Source: JAAGZL01 sp964628835
Lineage (GTDB): Bacteria; Pseudomonadota; Gammaproteobacteria; Chromatiales; Chromatiaceae
Reading direction: 5' to 3'
Assembly: GCA_964628835.1 (NCBI GenBank)
Contig: CAZVME010000037.1
Location: forward strand, 1-32,547
DNA length: 32,547 nt
Of this stretch, positions 6,253-13,357 are shown piece after piece (the first letter of the stretch is position 1; each line of letters opens with the position of its first letter). Under the pieces are notes generated by a model that worked only from the letters and a program-made list of their open reading frames with translations, was not told where the DNA came from and made no database searches. The position numbers and the translations under genes were made by a program.

Positions 6253-7329
6253 TTGAGAGATGGCTCAAAGGCAGGAGAATTTAAGGCGTACGTGGAGGGG
6301 ATTCGGAAGCAGAACATTGAGTTCATGCAGCAGAATAAGGAAGCATATGATAGTGACTTCTACAACCTCGCGTATGATGAGCTTGAAACAGAGGCACTCA
6401 AGAGAGGCATCAGGCTGGATAATGAAGGTCACCTCCCCGCTAACCTACCGGAAGACCTACGGTACAGACTTGACGCGTTAAGCCACGCCTATGGTAAGGA
6501 CATCAAGCATAAGCGACAACTAGGTAAGCGGGAGAAAACCCTTGGCAAATACAATCGGTCAGTAGATGTTTTCCTTGATCACCTACAAGTGAAGGATATT
6601 CCAATAGCATCCATACGAAGAAAGCAGGTAGTTGAGTTCAGTATGGCAATGCAAGCAGTGAAGGCAGGATCTACAGTTTCCAACTACCTAACCTTCCTCT
6701 CTGAGATATGGCAAATGGCAAGGGATCTGGAGCTACTGGAGGGTGACAACCCATTCCGGGGCCATAAGGTTAAGAATGACAAGCAAAGGTACCGTCCGTG
6801 GTCTGAGGCTGAACTAAAAGACCTTCATGAACTACTACCTGAGTCTGATAGGCTCATGTTGAGAATAGGCGTTTACACTGGTGCGCGTTTAGATGAAATC
6901 CACACACTAAGCCCGGAAGACATACGAGAAGAAGAAACCGATCAAGGTAAAGTACCCTGCTTTCATATCAAACCCAAAGGCGACGGGAAGAATACAAACG
7001 CAACAAGGATAGTTCCCGTCCACCCTGCCCTTATAGATGATCTTAAGGAGTTCAAGGGGTATCGGGGTACATCAGATGCCTACTCAAAACGGTTTGGTAA
7101 GGTGAAAGCAAAGTATCTTGGTGATAGAAACTCGCGCAGATACTGTTTTCATAGTATCCGCCACACGCTCTCCACTGCGCTCCACAGGGCCGGGATTGAT
7201 GAGCTAATCATCAGCTACGTAACTGGTCACTCCAATCCCGGCAGATCGGAGGCAGGTAGAACTTACATACATGGGCCGACATTAAGGCAGATGGAGGAAG
7301 CACTGGAGAAACTACCTACCATCGTATAA
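6253..7329 (+). CDS. Tyrosine recombinase / phage-type integrase (N-terminus missing)
   Basis: This is a site-specific tyrosine recombinase. The core-binding domain is about residues 85-175 and the catalytic domain about 180-345. Numbered from the TTG start, catalytic residues are R212 (TGARLDE), a lysine in KPKGDGK, H300 and R303 (HSIRH), H326 (TGHS) and Y338 (RTYIHG), so the active site looks complete. No ATG begins the frame. The frame is open back to 6178 and reads KSLETGDLREARRKRDLILSE, typical of integrase sequence that normally follows a further N-terminal arm-binding part. The start at 6253 (TTG) is therefore only the first conventional start in a protein truncated by the 6070 repeat. 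An integrase beside an att-like repeat fits a mobile element. Confidence 0.88.
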   Translation: MRDGSKAGEFKAYVEGIRKQNIEFMQQNKEAYDSDFYNLAYDELETEALKRGIRLDNEGHLPANLPEDLRYRLDALSHAYGKDIKHKRQLGKREKTLGKYNRSVDVFLDHLQVKDIPIASIRRKQVVEFSMAMQAVKAGSTVSNYLTFLSEIWQMARDLELLEGDNPFRGHKVKNDKQRYRPWSEAELKDLHELLPESDRLMLRIGVYTGARLDEIHTLSPEDIREEETDQGKVPCFHIKPKGDGKNTNATRIVPVHPALIDDLKEFKGYRGTSDAYSKRFGKVKAKYLGDRNSRRYCFHSIRHTLSTALHRAGIDELIISYVTGHSNPGRSEAGRTYIHGPTLRQMEEALEKLPTIV

Positions 7330-7614
7330 CTGCTTATAACACACCCATCCATTAGAGATTGCTTATATATCTTGTCAGGATTCTTGGCACTCACCCATGA
7401 TGTCTTGAATCGATTTGAAACCTTTGAAATGTCTCCGAACGACACACAGGAGCCATCTTTACAACACATAGAGGTATTATTAGTAATTAAATTACTGATT
7501 ATTGCCCCCTAATACCTTGTTTGAGGAATGGTACCCATACTTGATCATCTACACTGTAGGTATATTATTTATTACGCTTGGTACGCGTAGTCGGATATTG
7601 ACATGTAATGCTTA

Positions 7615-7700
7615 AAAGCCACACCCATCGTGAGATGGGGTCGGAAAGCCACGGGCCTCACACAACAAAACTAACAAGGAAGACAGCTGGGTTGCATAAG
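7615..7700 (+). ncRNA. Cyclic-di-GMP-I (GEMM-I) riboswitch
   Basis: The leader holds the GEMM-I core elements in order. First is P2, CCCATC-GTGA-GATGGG (about 7624-7639), closed by a GNRA tetraloop. Next is the highly conserved AAAGCCACGGGCCT joining segment (7645-7658). Last is the P3 3' side with CAGCTGGGTTGC (about 7684-7695), corresponding to the family's tetraloop-receptor/GGGTT region. It ends about 30 bases before the ATG of an exported protein at 7730 and so most likely senses cyclic di-GMP to switch that gene. Outer stem ends are estimated by eye. No clear terminator lies between riboswitch and gene, so translational control is as likely as transcriptional. Confidence 0.82.
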
Positions 7701-7714
7701 CCTTGCAGTATTGT

Positions 7715-7720
7715 AAGGAG
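7715..7720 (+). promoter_or_regulatory. Ribosome binding site deciding the start at 7730
   Basis: AAGGAG is 9 bases before the ATG at 7730. This favours that ATG over the in-frame TTG at 7703, which overlaps the end of the riboswitch and would spoil the signal peptide. Confidence 0.75.
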
Positions 7721-7729
7721 AAAAATGTA

Positions 7730-8662
7730 ATGCTAATAAGACAGCAAATTGAAGTCTGGATAAAAAGGCTGTTTACCTGCACTAAAATTGCACTAGTAAT
7801 ATCTCTGAGCCAGTCTTCTTTTGCGGCTATTGTACCGTCCTACCAAGTATCTAATGAAGATGCTACTTGGACGCACATTGGTGGAGGGGTTTACACGGTA
7901 CCAACCAGTGCGGAAGACTATACAAACGAAATCTGGGAACGTCCTGTGAAAGACAATGAGTGGATAGATAGTGATGGAACGAGAACATCCACAAAATTAT
8001 ATTTTGGCTATGGAGATCTGAAATCAGGTGCATGGGGTGTAGGCACCAGTGATGAAAAAGACTATTTTTTCGCTAAATGGGAAGTTATCGGTGACTTTCA
8101 ACATGAGGTCGGCAAAGATAAAGAGAGCAAACCGCTAGAGGCACATTACTATGTATACACAAAACCAACTGGCAAAAATGCCTTTGCCATTGAAGTGCCA
8201 AGTGGCAAGGATCTAGGCGCTGACTTTGGAGATGTTCCTGGCAAAGTAAATATCTACGATGATCAGAATGGTGACGTTGCAGGCCCAGGAGGGATTACAA
8301 CAACTGGAGAAAACGGTGGCGATAGTTTCGGTAATAAACAGGTAAAAGGTGAAGGGCGCACCAACACTTCCACATTTGTTACTGAGGTAGCAGTTGAACT
8401 GAGTGATCTAGGTTTGACGATGTCTGATTTTACCGGGAGTATATTTGACTATATCTATCTTGGGGTGGCTATATCTAATCCTTCAGATCCAGGTACAGGT
8501 TTGTTTGCAAATGATTTTTACCCAGAAGCCATAGGGTCTGGGCAGGAATATGACACGCTACGGATGGGCACAACTGTCGTTCCTATCCCAGCAGCAGTTT
8601 GGCTCTTTGGCTCTGGTCTCCTAGGTCTAATCGGTTTCTCCAAGCGTAAGAAAGCTGCCTGA
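7730..8662 (+). CDS. Secreted protein with PEP-CTERM-like C-terminal sorting signal
   Basis: The 310-residue protein starts with a signal peptide (positive residues, hydrophobic CTKIALVISLSQSSFA, cleavage near residue 32) and ends with VPIPAAVWLFGSGLLGLIG followed by FSKRKKAA. The latter is the proteobacterial PEP-CTERM variant: short motif, one membrane span, basic tail, handled by an exosortase and usually linked to exopolysaccharide. The middle is acidic and rich in G, D, T and Y (for example a GDVAGPGGITTTGENGGD loop), and I do not recognise a named domain. It is preceded by a cyclic-di-GMP-I riboswitch and followed by a terminator, so it is a single-gene unit. This fits a biofilm-matrix protein under c-di-GMP control. 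No exosortase gene is in the window. Confidence 0.9.
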   Translation: MLIRQQIEVWIKRLFTCTKIALVISLSQSSFAAIVPSYQVSNEDATWTHIGGGVYTVPTSAEDYTNEIWERPVKDNEWIDSDGTRTSTKLYFGYGDLKSGAWGVGTSDEKDYFFAKWEVIGDFQHEVGKDKESKPLEAHYYVYTKPTGKNAFAIEVPSGKDLGADFGDVPGKVNIYDDQNGDVAGPGGITTTGENGGDSFGNKQVKGEGRTNTSTFVTEVAVELSDLGLTMSDFTGSIFDYIYLGVAISNPSDPGTGLFANDFYPEAIGSGQEYDTLRMGTTVVPIPAAVWLFGSGLLGLIGFSKRKKAA

Positions 8663-8684
8663 TAACAGAGCAATATTGTTTTCT

Positions 8685-8720
8685 AAGCCCCGTTATGGTT
8701 CGCCCTAGCGGGGTTTTTCT
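8685..8720 (+). terminator. Rho-independent terminator after the PEP-CTERM gene
   Basis: AGCCCCG (8686-8692) pairs with CGGGGTT (8709-8715, allowing one mismatch) over a ~16-nt loop and is followed by TTTTTCTTT. It is 23 bases after the stop codon, in the right orientation. Confidence 0.75.
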
Positions 8721-8722
8721 TT

Positions 8723-9236
8723 GGTTGCTATTTGACCGCTTATGGCACCTTCCTGCCATATCAGAGTGCAGCGGTAATTAACCATCTCCCTCTCTCAGCT
8801 AACCTACAACCTACTCAGTGTCCCACCCAAATCACTCCTCATTACAGCCCATCCACATCACCTGAACACATCAGTTACGGGCACCCCCGTTACTTGTAAG
8901 AAAATTCTAAGGCGATAACTCAGGGTGAGTAAGGGGTTAGTACCAGTTCGGACTTTTGGGGCTACTTTTGGGTAAAAAATGTGAGTGGGTATTTCATTAG
9001 AAGCGGCAGCTGTTTACCCCCGTATAGCCCCCTGCTGTTTCCTTCAGTACATATAGAAGCACTTCCCTTCATTCTCCGGTCACCGTATGTCCGGTGGGAG
9101 TCCAGACTCTCACCAGATATTTTTATGACATTAGTGTATACGGTAGCGGGAGGGCCATATTCCGGGCCATATAGAGGGTCATGCCGAAAAGAAAAAACCC
9201 TTACAACTCATTGAATTGCAAGGACATTCTAAAATT
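8723..9236. other. Non-coding stretch with two 12-nt-period direct repeats
   Basis: I see no convincing gene in these 514 bases; the possible frame at 8981-9214 lacks a ribosome site and protein-like composition. Two short direct repeats stand out: ACTTTTGGG at 8952-8960 and 8964-8972, and GGGCCATAT at 9152-9160 and 9164-9172, each with a 12-nt period. They lie inside the right end of the repeat-bounded islet, where recombinase accessory sites would be expected. Function unknown. Confidence 0.5.
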
Positions 9237-9347
9237 GGCGGAGAGGGTGGGATTAGCTTCCTTCGGTCGCTGCTGCTACGCGCTACCGCGCTTCGCGGTC
9301 GAACCGCTTGTTTTGATTATCGTGGGTTCAAACCCCTGCCATAAAAC
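9237..9347. repeat. ~110-bp direct repeat B (att-like / REP-like, right boundary)
   Basis: Second copy of the 6070 repeat, same orientation. Its first bases (TTGGCGGAGAGGGTGGGATT at 9235-9254) match the reverse complement of a tRNA-Ser 3' end including CCA, better than copy A. The centre forms two competing perfect hairpins: ACCGCG-CTT-CGCGGT and GCGGT-CGA-ACCGC. The end forms GGG-TTCAAA-CCC. With copy A it encloses the integrase and PEP-CTERM genes. Confidence 0.75.
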
Positions 9348-9352
9348 AAAAA

Positions 9353-9380
9353 ACCCGCCATTAGGCGGGTTCTTTTTGTT
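9353..9380 (+). terminator. Rho-independent terminator beyond repeat B
   Basis: ACCCGCC (9353-9359), loop ATTA, GGCGGGT (9364-9370), then TCTTTTTGTTT. This is a perfect 7-bp GC-rich stem with a T tract, directly after repeat B. An A-rich run on its left side means it could also work on the minus strand. It isolates the islet from the genes to the right. Confidence 0.8.
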
Positions 9381-9522
9381 TGGCGGTGGAACGGCACCGC
9401 AAACCGAATACTGCTGACTATACACTACTGACAGGTATCAAGCACCCGCCAACGGCACTATTCACTTGATAACTGCGCAACAGGAAGCGTTCATGGCGAA
9501 AACAACGCAAAGGAGCAAAGCC

Positions 9523-9750
9523 ATGAACCACCCGAAACTCACCTGTAACCACATCAACCAGAAGCAACTTGCCGAACGCTGGGATATTTCCCAACGCACC
9601 CTTGAGCGCTGGCGGGCCATTGGCTGGGGACCGCTCTTTCTCAAAATCGGCGGCCGAGTTGTTTATCGCCTTGAGGACATCGAGGCCTACGAGACCAACT
9701 GCCTGCGCTCCTCAACCAAGTCAAATCGCATAAACCAACCCAACAACTGA
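9523..9750 (+). CDS. Small HTH_17 / excisionase-like DNA-binding protein
   Basis: The 75-residue protein contains QKQLAERWDISQRTLERWRAIGWGPLFLKIGGRVVYRLEDIEAYE, the MerR/AlpA-like winged helix-turn-helix of the HTH_17 (excisionase family) group. Helix-turn-helix is at about residues 13-35 and the wing (KIGGRVVYR) at 40-50. The ATG at 9523 is chosen because AAGGAG ends 7 bases upstream; an upstream in-frame ATG at 9493 is possible but has no such site. Such proteins direct excision or repress or activate phage-like promoters. It lies next to an integrase-bearing islet, which fits an excision factor, but it stands alone after a terminator, so a plain regulator is equally possible. Confidence 0.75.
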   Translation: MNHPKLTCNHINQKQLAERWDISQRTLERWRAIGWGPLFLKIGGRVVYRLEDIEAYETNCLRSSTKSNRINQPNN

Positions 9751-9867
9751 TGCGACTGCTGTCATTAAAAGTGCAGTGATAAACAGCTTGGATGGCAGTG
9801 TATATCTGTATCTCATCATCCGAATCCCAAGTAATCTATCCAACGAACTTATCAAAAACCTCATTCA

Positions 9868-9892
9868 CCGCCAAGGCATGGCGGGCTATAAT
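9868..9892 (+). promoter_or_regulatory. Promoter with palindromic operator-like site for the RfaH-like gene
   Basis: A perfect -10 box TATAAT is at 9887-9892, with a weak -35 (TTCACC, 9864-9869) 17 bases upstream. The spacer is occupied by a perfect inverted repeat, CCGCCA (9868-9873), AGGCA, TGGCGG (9879-9884), where a bound repressor or a MerR-type activator would sit. The predicted transcript begins about 38 bases before the ATG at 9937. Confidence 0.5.
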
Positions 9893-9936
9893 CGTCGTCA
9901 CACAGCGATGACCTGACCCCACCAAACCCAATACAC

Positions 9937-10371
9937 ATGACCGAACAGGATACCCGCACAGGGACGCTTTCGCACCCATTCGATTCCACCGCACCGGTCT
10001 ACGTTGTCAAAACCAAATACCGACAGGAACAGGCGGCACAGGAACATCTTGTTCAGCAAGGATATCGGATCTGGCCGCGGTCAGTCGATCAGAACATATT
10101 GATTCCGCGCCATATTCTGGTCCAGCCATGCCGGCCTGAGCAATCGTTATCACCAATTCGCTCTACACGAGGCGTCTCTGAGCTGATTTTGCATGGCCCC
10201 GACTTGGCAATACTTCAGGCCCACAGCATCGCGGAACTATGTGAGTCAGAATCGTTCACCTCAATGGATCCTCAACAACGGGTCATGGTACTGATGGGGC
10301 TCGCAGAGCGAGACACACTGGCCGCCAGGCGCAGGAACACGAGCGGTAGGGGCACCGCCTCACCGGTCTGA
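9937..10371 (+). CDS. Short RfaH/NusG-like antitermination factor
   Basis: Residues about 20-95 resemble the NusG N-terminal domain of RfaH: VYVVKTKYRQEQAAQEHLVQQGYRIWPRS (the first strand and helix), IPRHILVQ (compare 'FPRYLFVE') and SPIRSTRGVSELILHG (compare 'ATRGVSxxVRFG'). RfaH-type factors ride on RNA polymerase and let it transcribe long polysaccharide operons. At 144 residues this one is shorter than RfaH (about 160-170), and no KOW motif is visible; the last 35 residues (MDPQQRVMVLMGLAERDTLA...) look like the tail of a KOW-type domain after an internal deletion. The loop between strands is also short. It is convergent with the glycan cluster, overlapping the capD-like gene by 12 bases. 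It may be degenerate or specialised. Confidence 0.7.
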   Translation: MTEQDTRTGTLSHPFDSTAPVYVVKTKYRQEQAAQEHLVQQGYRIWPRSVDQNILIPRHILVQPCRPEQSLSPIRSTRGVSELILHGPDLAILQAHSIAELCESESFTSMDPQQRVMVLMGLAERDTLAARRRNTSGRGTASPV

Positions 10372-12282
10372 CACCAGGCGTAGACGGCGATCCTGCTCAT
10401 TCAGTTCTGTGCTCAGCGCACTCATCAACATTTGGCGCACCCTGTTCTCGTCGTTATCATCCAAAGCCCCAGTCAGGCCTTCCATCCACCGAGCAACGCC
10501 CTCTTTTCCACCTCCGGGCTCGCGGGCTTTCAAGATCCGTGGGTGGACCGTACCCTCCGCATTGCACCCATCGATCAGCAGCTCCTCGTAAAGCTTCTCC
10601 CCAGGCCGCAGCCCCGTCACCACAATCTCGATATCCCCATCTGGATTGGACTTATCGCGTACGGTCTGTCCCGCAAGGCGGATCATATTTTGTGCAAGCC
10701 CCATAATCCTCACCGGCTCCCCCATGTTGAGCAGAAAGACCTCGCCACCATCGGCAAGGCTGCCCGCCTGGATCACCAGCTCCACCGCCTCGTGGATCGA
10801 CATAAAATAGCGCGTCACCTCCGCATGGGTCACCGTGACCGGACCACCCTGGGCAATCTGTTCCTTGAACAGGGGAATCACCGACCCGGAAGAGCCCAAC
10901 ACATTGCCAAAGCGGACCGAACAGAACCGTTGCCCGTTTCCGGCCTCGGCCGCACGCCGGGCAAAGTGCTGAACCACCAGCTCGGCCCAGCGCTTGGTCG
11001 CACCCATCACGTTGGTGGGGCGCACCGCCTTGTCGGTCGAGATCAACACAAAGTGTTCGACACCCGCCTCAAACGCAGCCTGGGCCACCGCCCAGGTGCC
11101 CAAGACGTTATTCCGGACACCCTCCAGCACATTCGCCTCCACCAGTGGAACATGCTTATGAGCAGCGGCATGATAGAGGGTCTGCACACCCTGTTCAGCC
11201 AACAACCCCGAGACCAAACGGCTATCCTGCACCGATCCCAACCTGGCAATCACCTCGCAATCCAGGACACCCCGTACTGCCCGGTCAATTTGATAGAGCG
11301 CATGCTCGCTCACCTCCAGCAGCACTAGCCGCGCCGGGCCGATAGCCGCAATCTGACGACACAACTCCGAACCGATCGAACCACCCGCACCGGTCACCAT
11401 CACCACCTTGCCGGCGATGCACTGCGCCAGCAGCGCCGGATCAGCCGCAACCGCATCGCGGCCCAGCAGGTCCCCGATATCGATCTCGCGGATCATGTTC
11501 ACCAGGTGCTTGCCATCGGCAATGTCCGTCATTGCCGGCAGGATGCGCACCCGTATTCGGTACTGTTCGAGAAAGCTGACAACCTCTCGGCGCCGCGCGC
11601 TGGAGGCCGAAGGCAGGCAGACAATCACATCATGAACATCAAACCGTGCAATCAGGGAAGACAACTCACCAGGCGCATAGACCCGCAGCCCCTCCACATC
11701 CTTGCCCTGCAAGACGACATCATCATCCAGAAAACCGGCGGGGAAGAGATCATGCCCCTTACGCAGCGAGGCAGCCAATTGGCGTCCTGCGCCACCGGCG
11801 CCATAGATCAACACCTGCCGCCCCTGGAAACGGCGCCGCAGAGGCGCCCACAACAACCAACGCGCCCCGAAGCGCGAGCCACCAACCAAAACCATGCCAA
11901 ACAGCCAGTAGAGCAGTGACACCGAGCGGGGGACACCCTCTGCACCGCTCATTTGCGTCATAAAGACCAGCCCTGTCCACAATAACGCCGCCAGCGACAC
12001 CCCCTTGACGACCGACCAGAGCGCCTGCTCCCCCAGATAGCGAATCACCGAGCGGTAAAGCCCCATCTTCAAAAAGACCGGCATCGCCAACAGTGGTGCC
12101 GACAACATCAGCAGCCACTGCGCCCGGTTGGGCTCAAACGGCTCGCCAAAACGGAGAGAGTAGGCAACCCATATCGCAAATACCAGCGCCAGGGCATCGG
12201 CCACCAGCATCATCGCCTGCTTCAATCGGCGATCCATGCCGACCAGGCGGGTCGTCAACTGGGCAGGGATCAGCCTATGCAT
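10360..12282 (-). CDS. CapD/WbpM-like UDP-sugar 4,6-dehydratase (membrane nucleotide-sugar epimerase/dehydratase)
   Basis: This 640-residue inner-membrane enzyme of the CapD/WbpM/PglF class converts UDP-GlcNAc (probable substrate) to a 4-keto-6-deoxy sugar. Four membrane segments lie in residues 22-140. A CoA-binding-like Rossmann fold follows (YGAGGAGRQLA, about 160), then the catalytic SDR domain with TGAGGSIG at 297-304. STDKAVRPTNVMGATK at 415-430 contains the Met-x3-Lys pair that replaces Tyr-x3-Lys in this subgroup. I prefer the ATG at 12282, which overlaps the previous gene's stop by 8 bases, over the GTG at 12300. It is the last gene of the cluster and paired with a WecA/WbpL-like transferase, the classic end of an O-antigen-type locus. 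Confidence 0.93.
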   Translation of the reverse strand: MHRLIPAQLTTRLVGMDRRLKQAMMLVADALALVFAIWVAYSLRFGEPFEPNRAQWLLMLSAPLLAMPVFLKMGLYRSVIRYLGEQALWSVVKGVSLAALLWTGLVFMTQMSGAEGVPRSVSLLYWLFGMVLVGGSRFGARWLLWAPLRRRFQGRQVLIYGAGGAGRQLAASLRKGHDLFPAGFLDDDVVLQGKDVEGLRVYAPGELSSLIARFDVHDVIVCLPSASSARRREVVSFLEQYRIRVRILPAMTDIADGKHLVNMIREIDIGDLLGRDAVAADPALLAQCIAGKVVMVTGAGGSIGSELCRQIAAIGPARLVLLEVSEHALYQIDRAVRGVLDCEVIARLGSVQDSRLVSGLLAEQGVQTLYHAAAHKHVPLVEANVLEGVRNNVLGTWAVAQAAFEAGVEHFVLISTDKAVRPTNVMGATKRWAELVVQHFARRAAEAGNGQRFCSVRFGNVLGSSGSVIPLFKEQIAQGGPVTVTHAEVTRYFMSIHEAVELVIQAGSLADGGEVFLLNMGEPVRIMGLAQNMIRLAGQTVRDKSNPDGDIEIVVTGLRPGEKLYEELLIDGCNAEGTVHPRILKAREPGGGKEGVARWMEGLTGALDDNDENRVRQMLMSALSTELNEQDRRLRLVSDR

Positions 12283-13357
12283 CGTCCGGTCGCCCCGCAC
12301 GAAGAAGCCATGCCCCAGCTACCAGCGGCAGGTAGGCGACCCCCACCAACCACCAGGACCATTGCGCCCACTGCATGGAAGCAAAGGCAAGAGGCGCCAG
12401 CCAGAGTAGATTGACCACCAACACCCCAAGCGTAACCCGTCGATGCGCCATCGTCCGCCGAGCCGACTCATCCAAAACACCTTCAATAAAAAGCCGGCGG
12501 CTCAAACGCTGATAGGCATGGCTGCGGTGTGCCTCATACCAACGCTCACCACGCGCCATGCGCGTCAACAGCGTTACCGTGGCATCACTGACAAAGAGAG
12601 CCGCCAGGATCGCCCAGGCTGCATAACTGAGCCAACCGGACTGAATGGAAAGCAAGGCAAGCGCAAAGATCACGAACGCCAGCCAGGTACTGCCGACATC
12701 GCCCATAAAGATGCGTGCCGGCGGCCAGTTGAGCAGTAAAAATCCGAGCGTTGCCGACACAACGCAGAGCATCAGCCACCAAACCGCAGAATGGATCACA
12801 TCGGGCTGAGCAAAAAGCGCCAGGGCGGCAGCAACACCCAACATCGACACCGCCTGCACCCCGGCGATGCCGTCGATGCCATCCATAAAATTAAACAGGT
12901 TGACCCACCAAAGCCCCGCAAAAAACAGCAGGCCCGGCAATAGCCAACCACCAATCAAGAGCCCCTCTCCCCCTTGCGGGTGAGTAAGCGCCATCTCCGG
13001 CAGCGGCCCCATCAGCCAGAGTAACGCCGCGACAACGCTGCCCTGCAGAGCGAAACGTATCCCGGCTGAAACATGCCGGATATCATCCAGCAAACCCACT
13101 AAGGCCAACGGCAAGGCCAGCCCCACCACCATCGATATCTTCAGCGTCTCTCCCATCAACCAACTTCCCGCTATCGACCCGGCCAGCACAATCCCCAGCC
13201 CACCACCATGCGGCACCATCACGCCGTGTGAGCTGCGATCATTCGGCTCATGCACCAAACCCATGCGAGGAGCCAGACGGACAACCGCATAACTCCCCAA
13301 CCAGGCAACCGGCACAGTCAACACAAGCAGCAATAGAGATTCCACCTCCTTGATCAC
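12275..13357 (-). CDS. WecA/WbpL-like undecaprenyl-phosphate sugar-1-phosphate transferase
   Basis: This polytopic glycosyltransferase family 4 protein has 360 residues and about ten membrane spans. It transfers a HexNAc-1-phosphate from UDP to undecaprenyl phosphate and so starts repeat-unit assembly. Signatures seen are PNDRSSHGVMVPHGGG (about 38-53), the cytoplasmic LLDDIRH, the metal-binding NLFNFMDGIDGIAG, RIFMGDVGSTWLAF, and the histidine-rich YEAHRSHAYQRL motif of WecA/WbpL relatives. Its ATG overlaps the upstream gene's TGA (13354-13357). An SDR epimerase plus a WbpL-like transferase is a common pair that makes and then loads a FucNAc- or QuiNAc-type sugar. The exact substrate is not readable here. 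Confidence 0.93.
   Translation of the reverse strand: MIKEVESLLLLVLTVPVAWLGSYAVVRLAPRMGLVHEPNDRSSHGVMVPHGGGLGIVLAGSIAGSWLMGETLKISMVVGLALPLALVGLLDDIRHVSAGIRFALQGSVVAALLWLMGPLPEMALTHPQGGEGLLIGGWLLPGLLFFAGLWWVNLFNFMDGIDGIAGVQAVSMLGVAAALALFAQPDVIHSAVWWLMLCVVSATLGFLLLNWPPARIFMGDVGSTWLAFVIFALALLSIQSGWLSYAAWAILAALFVSDATVTLLTRMARGERWYEAHRSHAYQRLSRRLFIEGVLDESARRTMAHRRVTLGVLVVNLLWLAPLAFASMQWAQWSWWLVGVAYLPLVAGAWLLRAGRPDDA

Noticed and set aside
7330..7610. Non-coding DNA between the integrase and the riboswitch
   Set aside because: Only a weak promoter-like TTGATC with AT-rich sequence 17 bases later (about 7540) and a TTGACA near 7598; neither has a convincing partner box, so none is called.
8981..9214. 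77-codon plus-strand frame
   Set aside because: No ribosome site, no recognisable domain, composition of non-coding DNA.
9181..9417. Plus-strand frame reading ERVGLASFGRCCYALPRFAVE
   Set aside because: It is a translation of the structured repeat and of the terminator; such peptides are common false genes.
10432..11328. 298-codon plus-strand frame opposite the CapD-like gene
   Set aside because: His/Pro/Gln-rich shadow in a GC-rich gene with complete catalytic motifs on the other strand.
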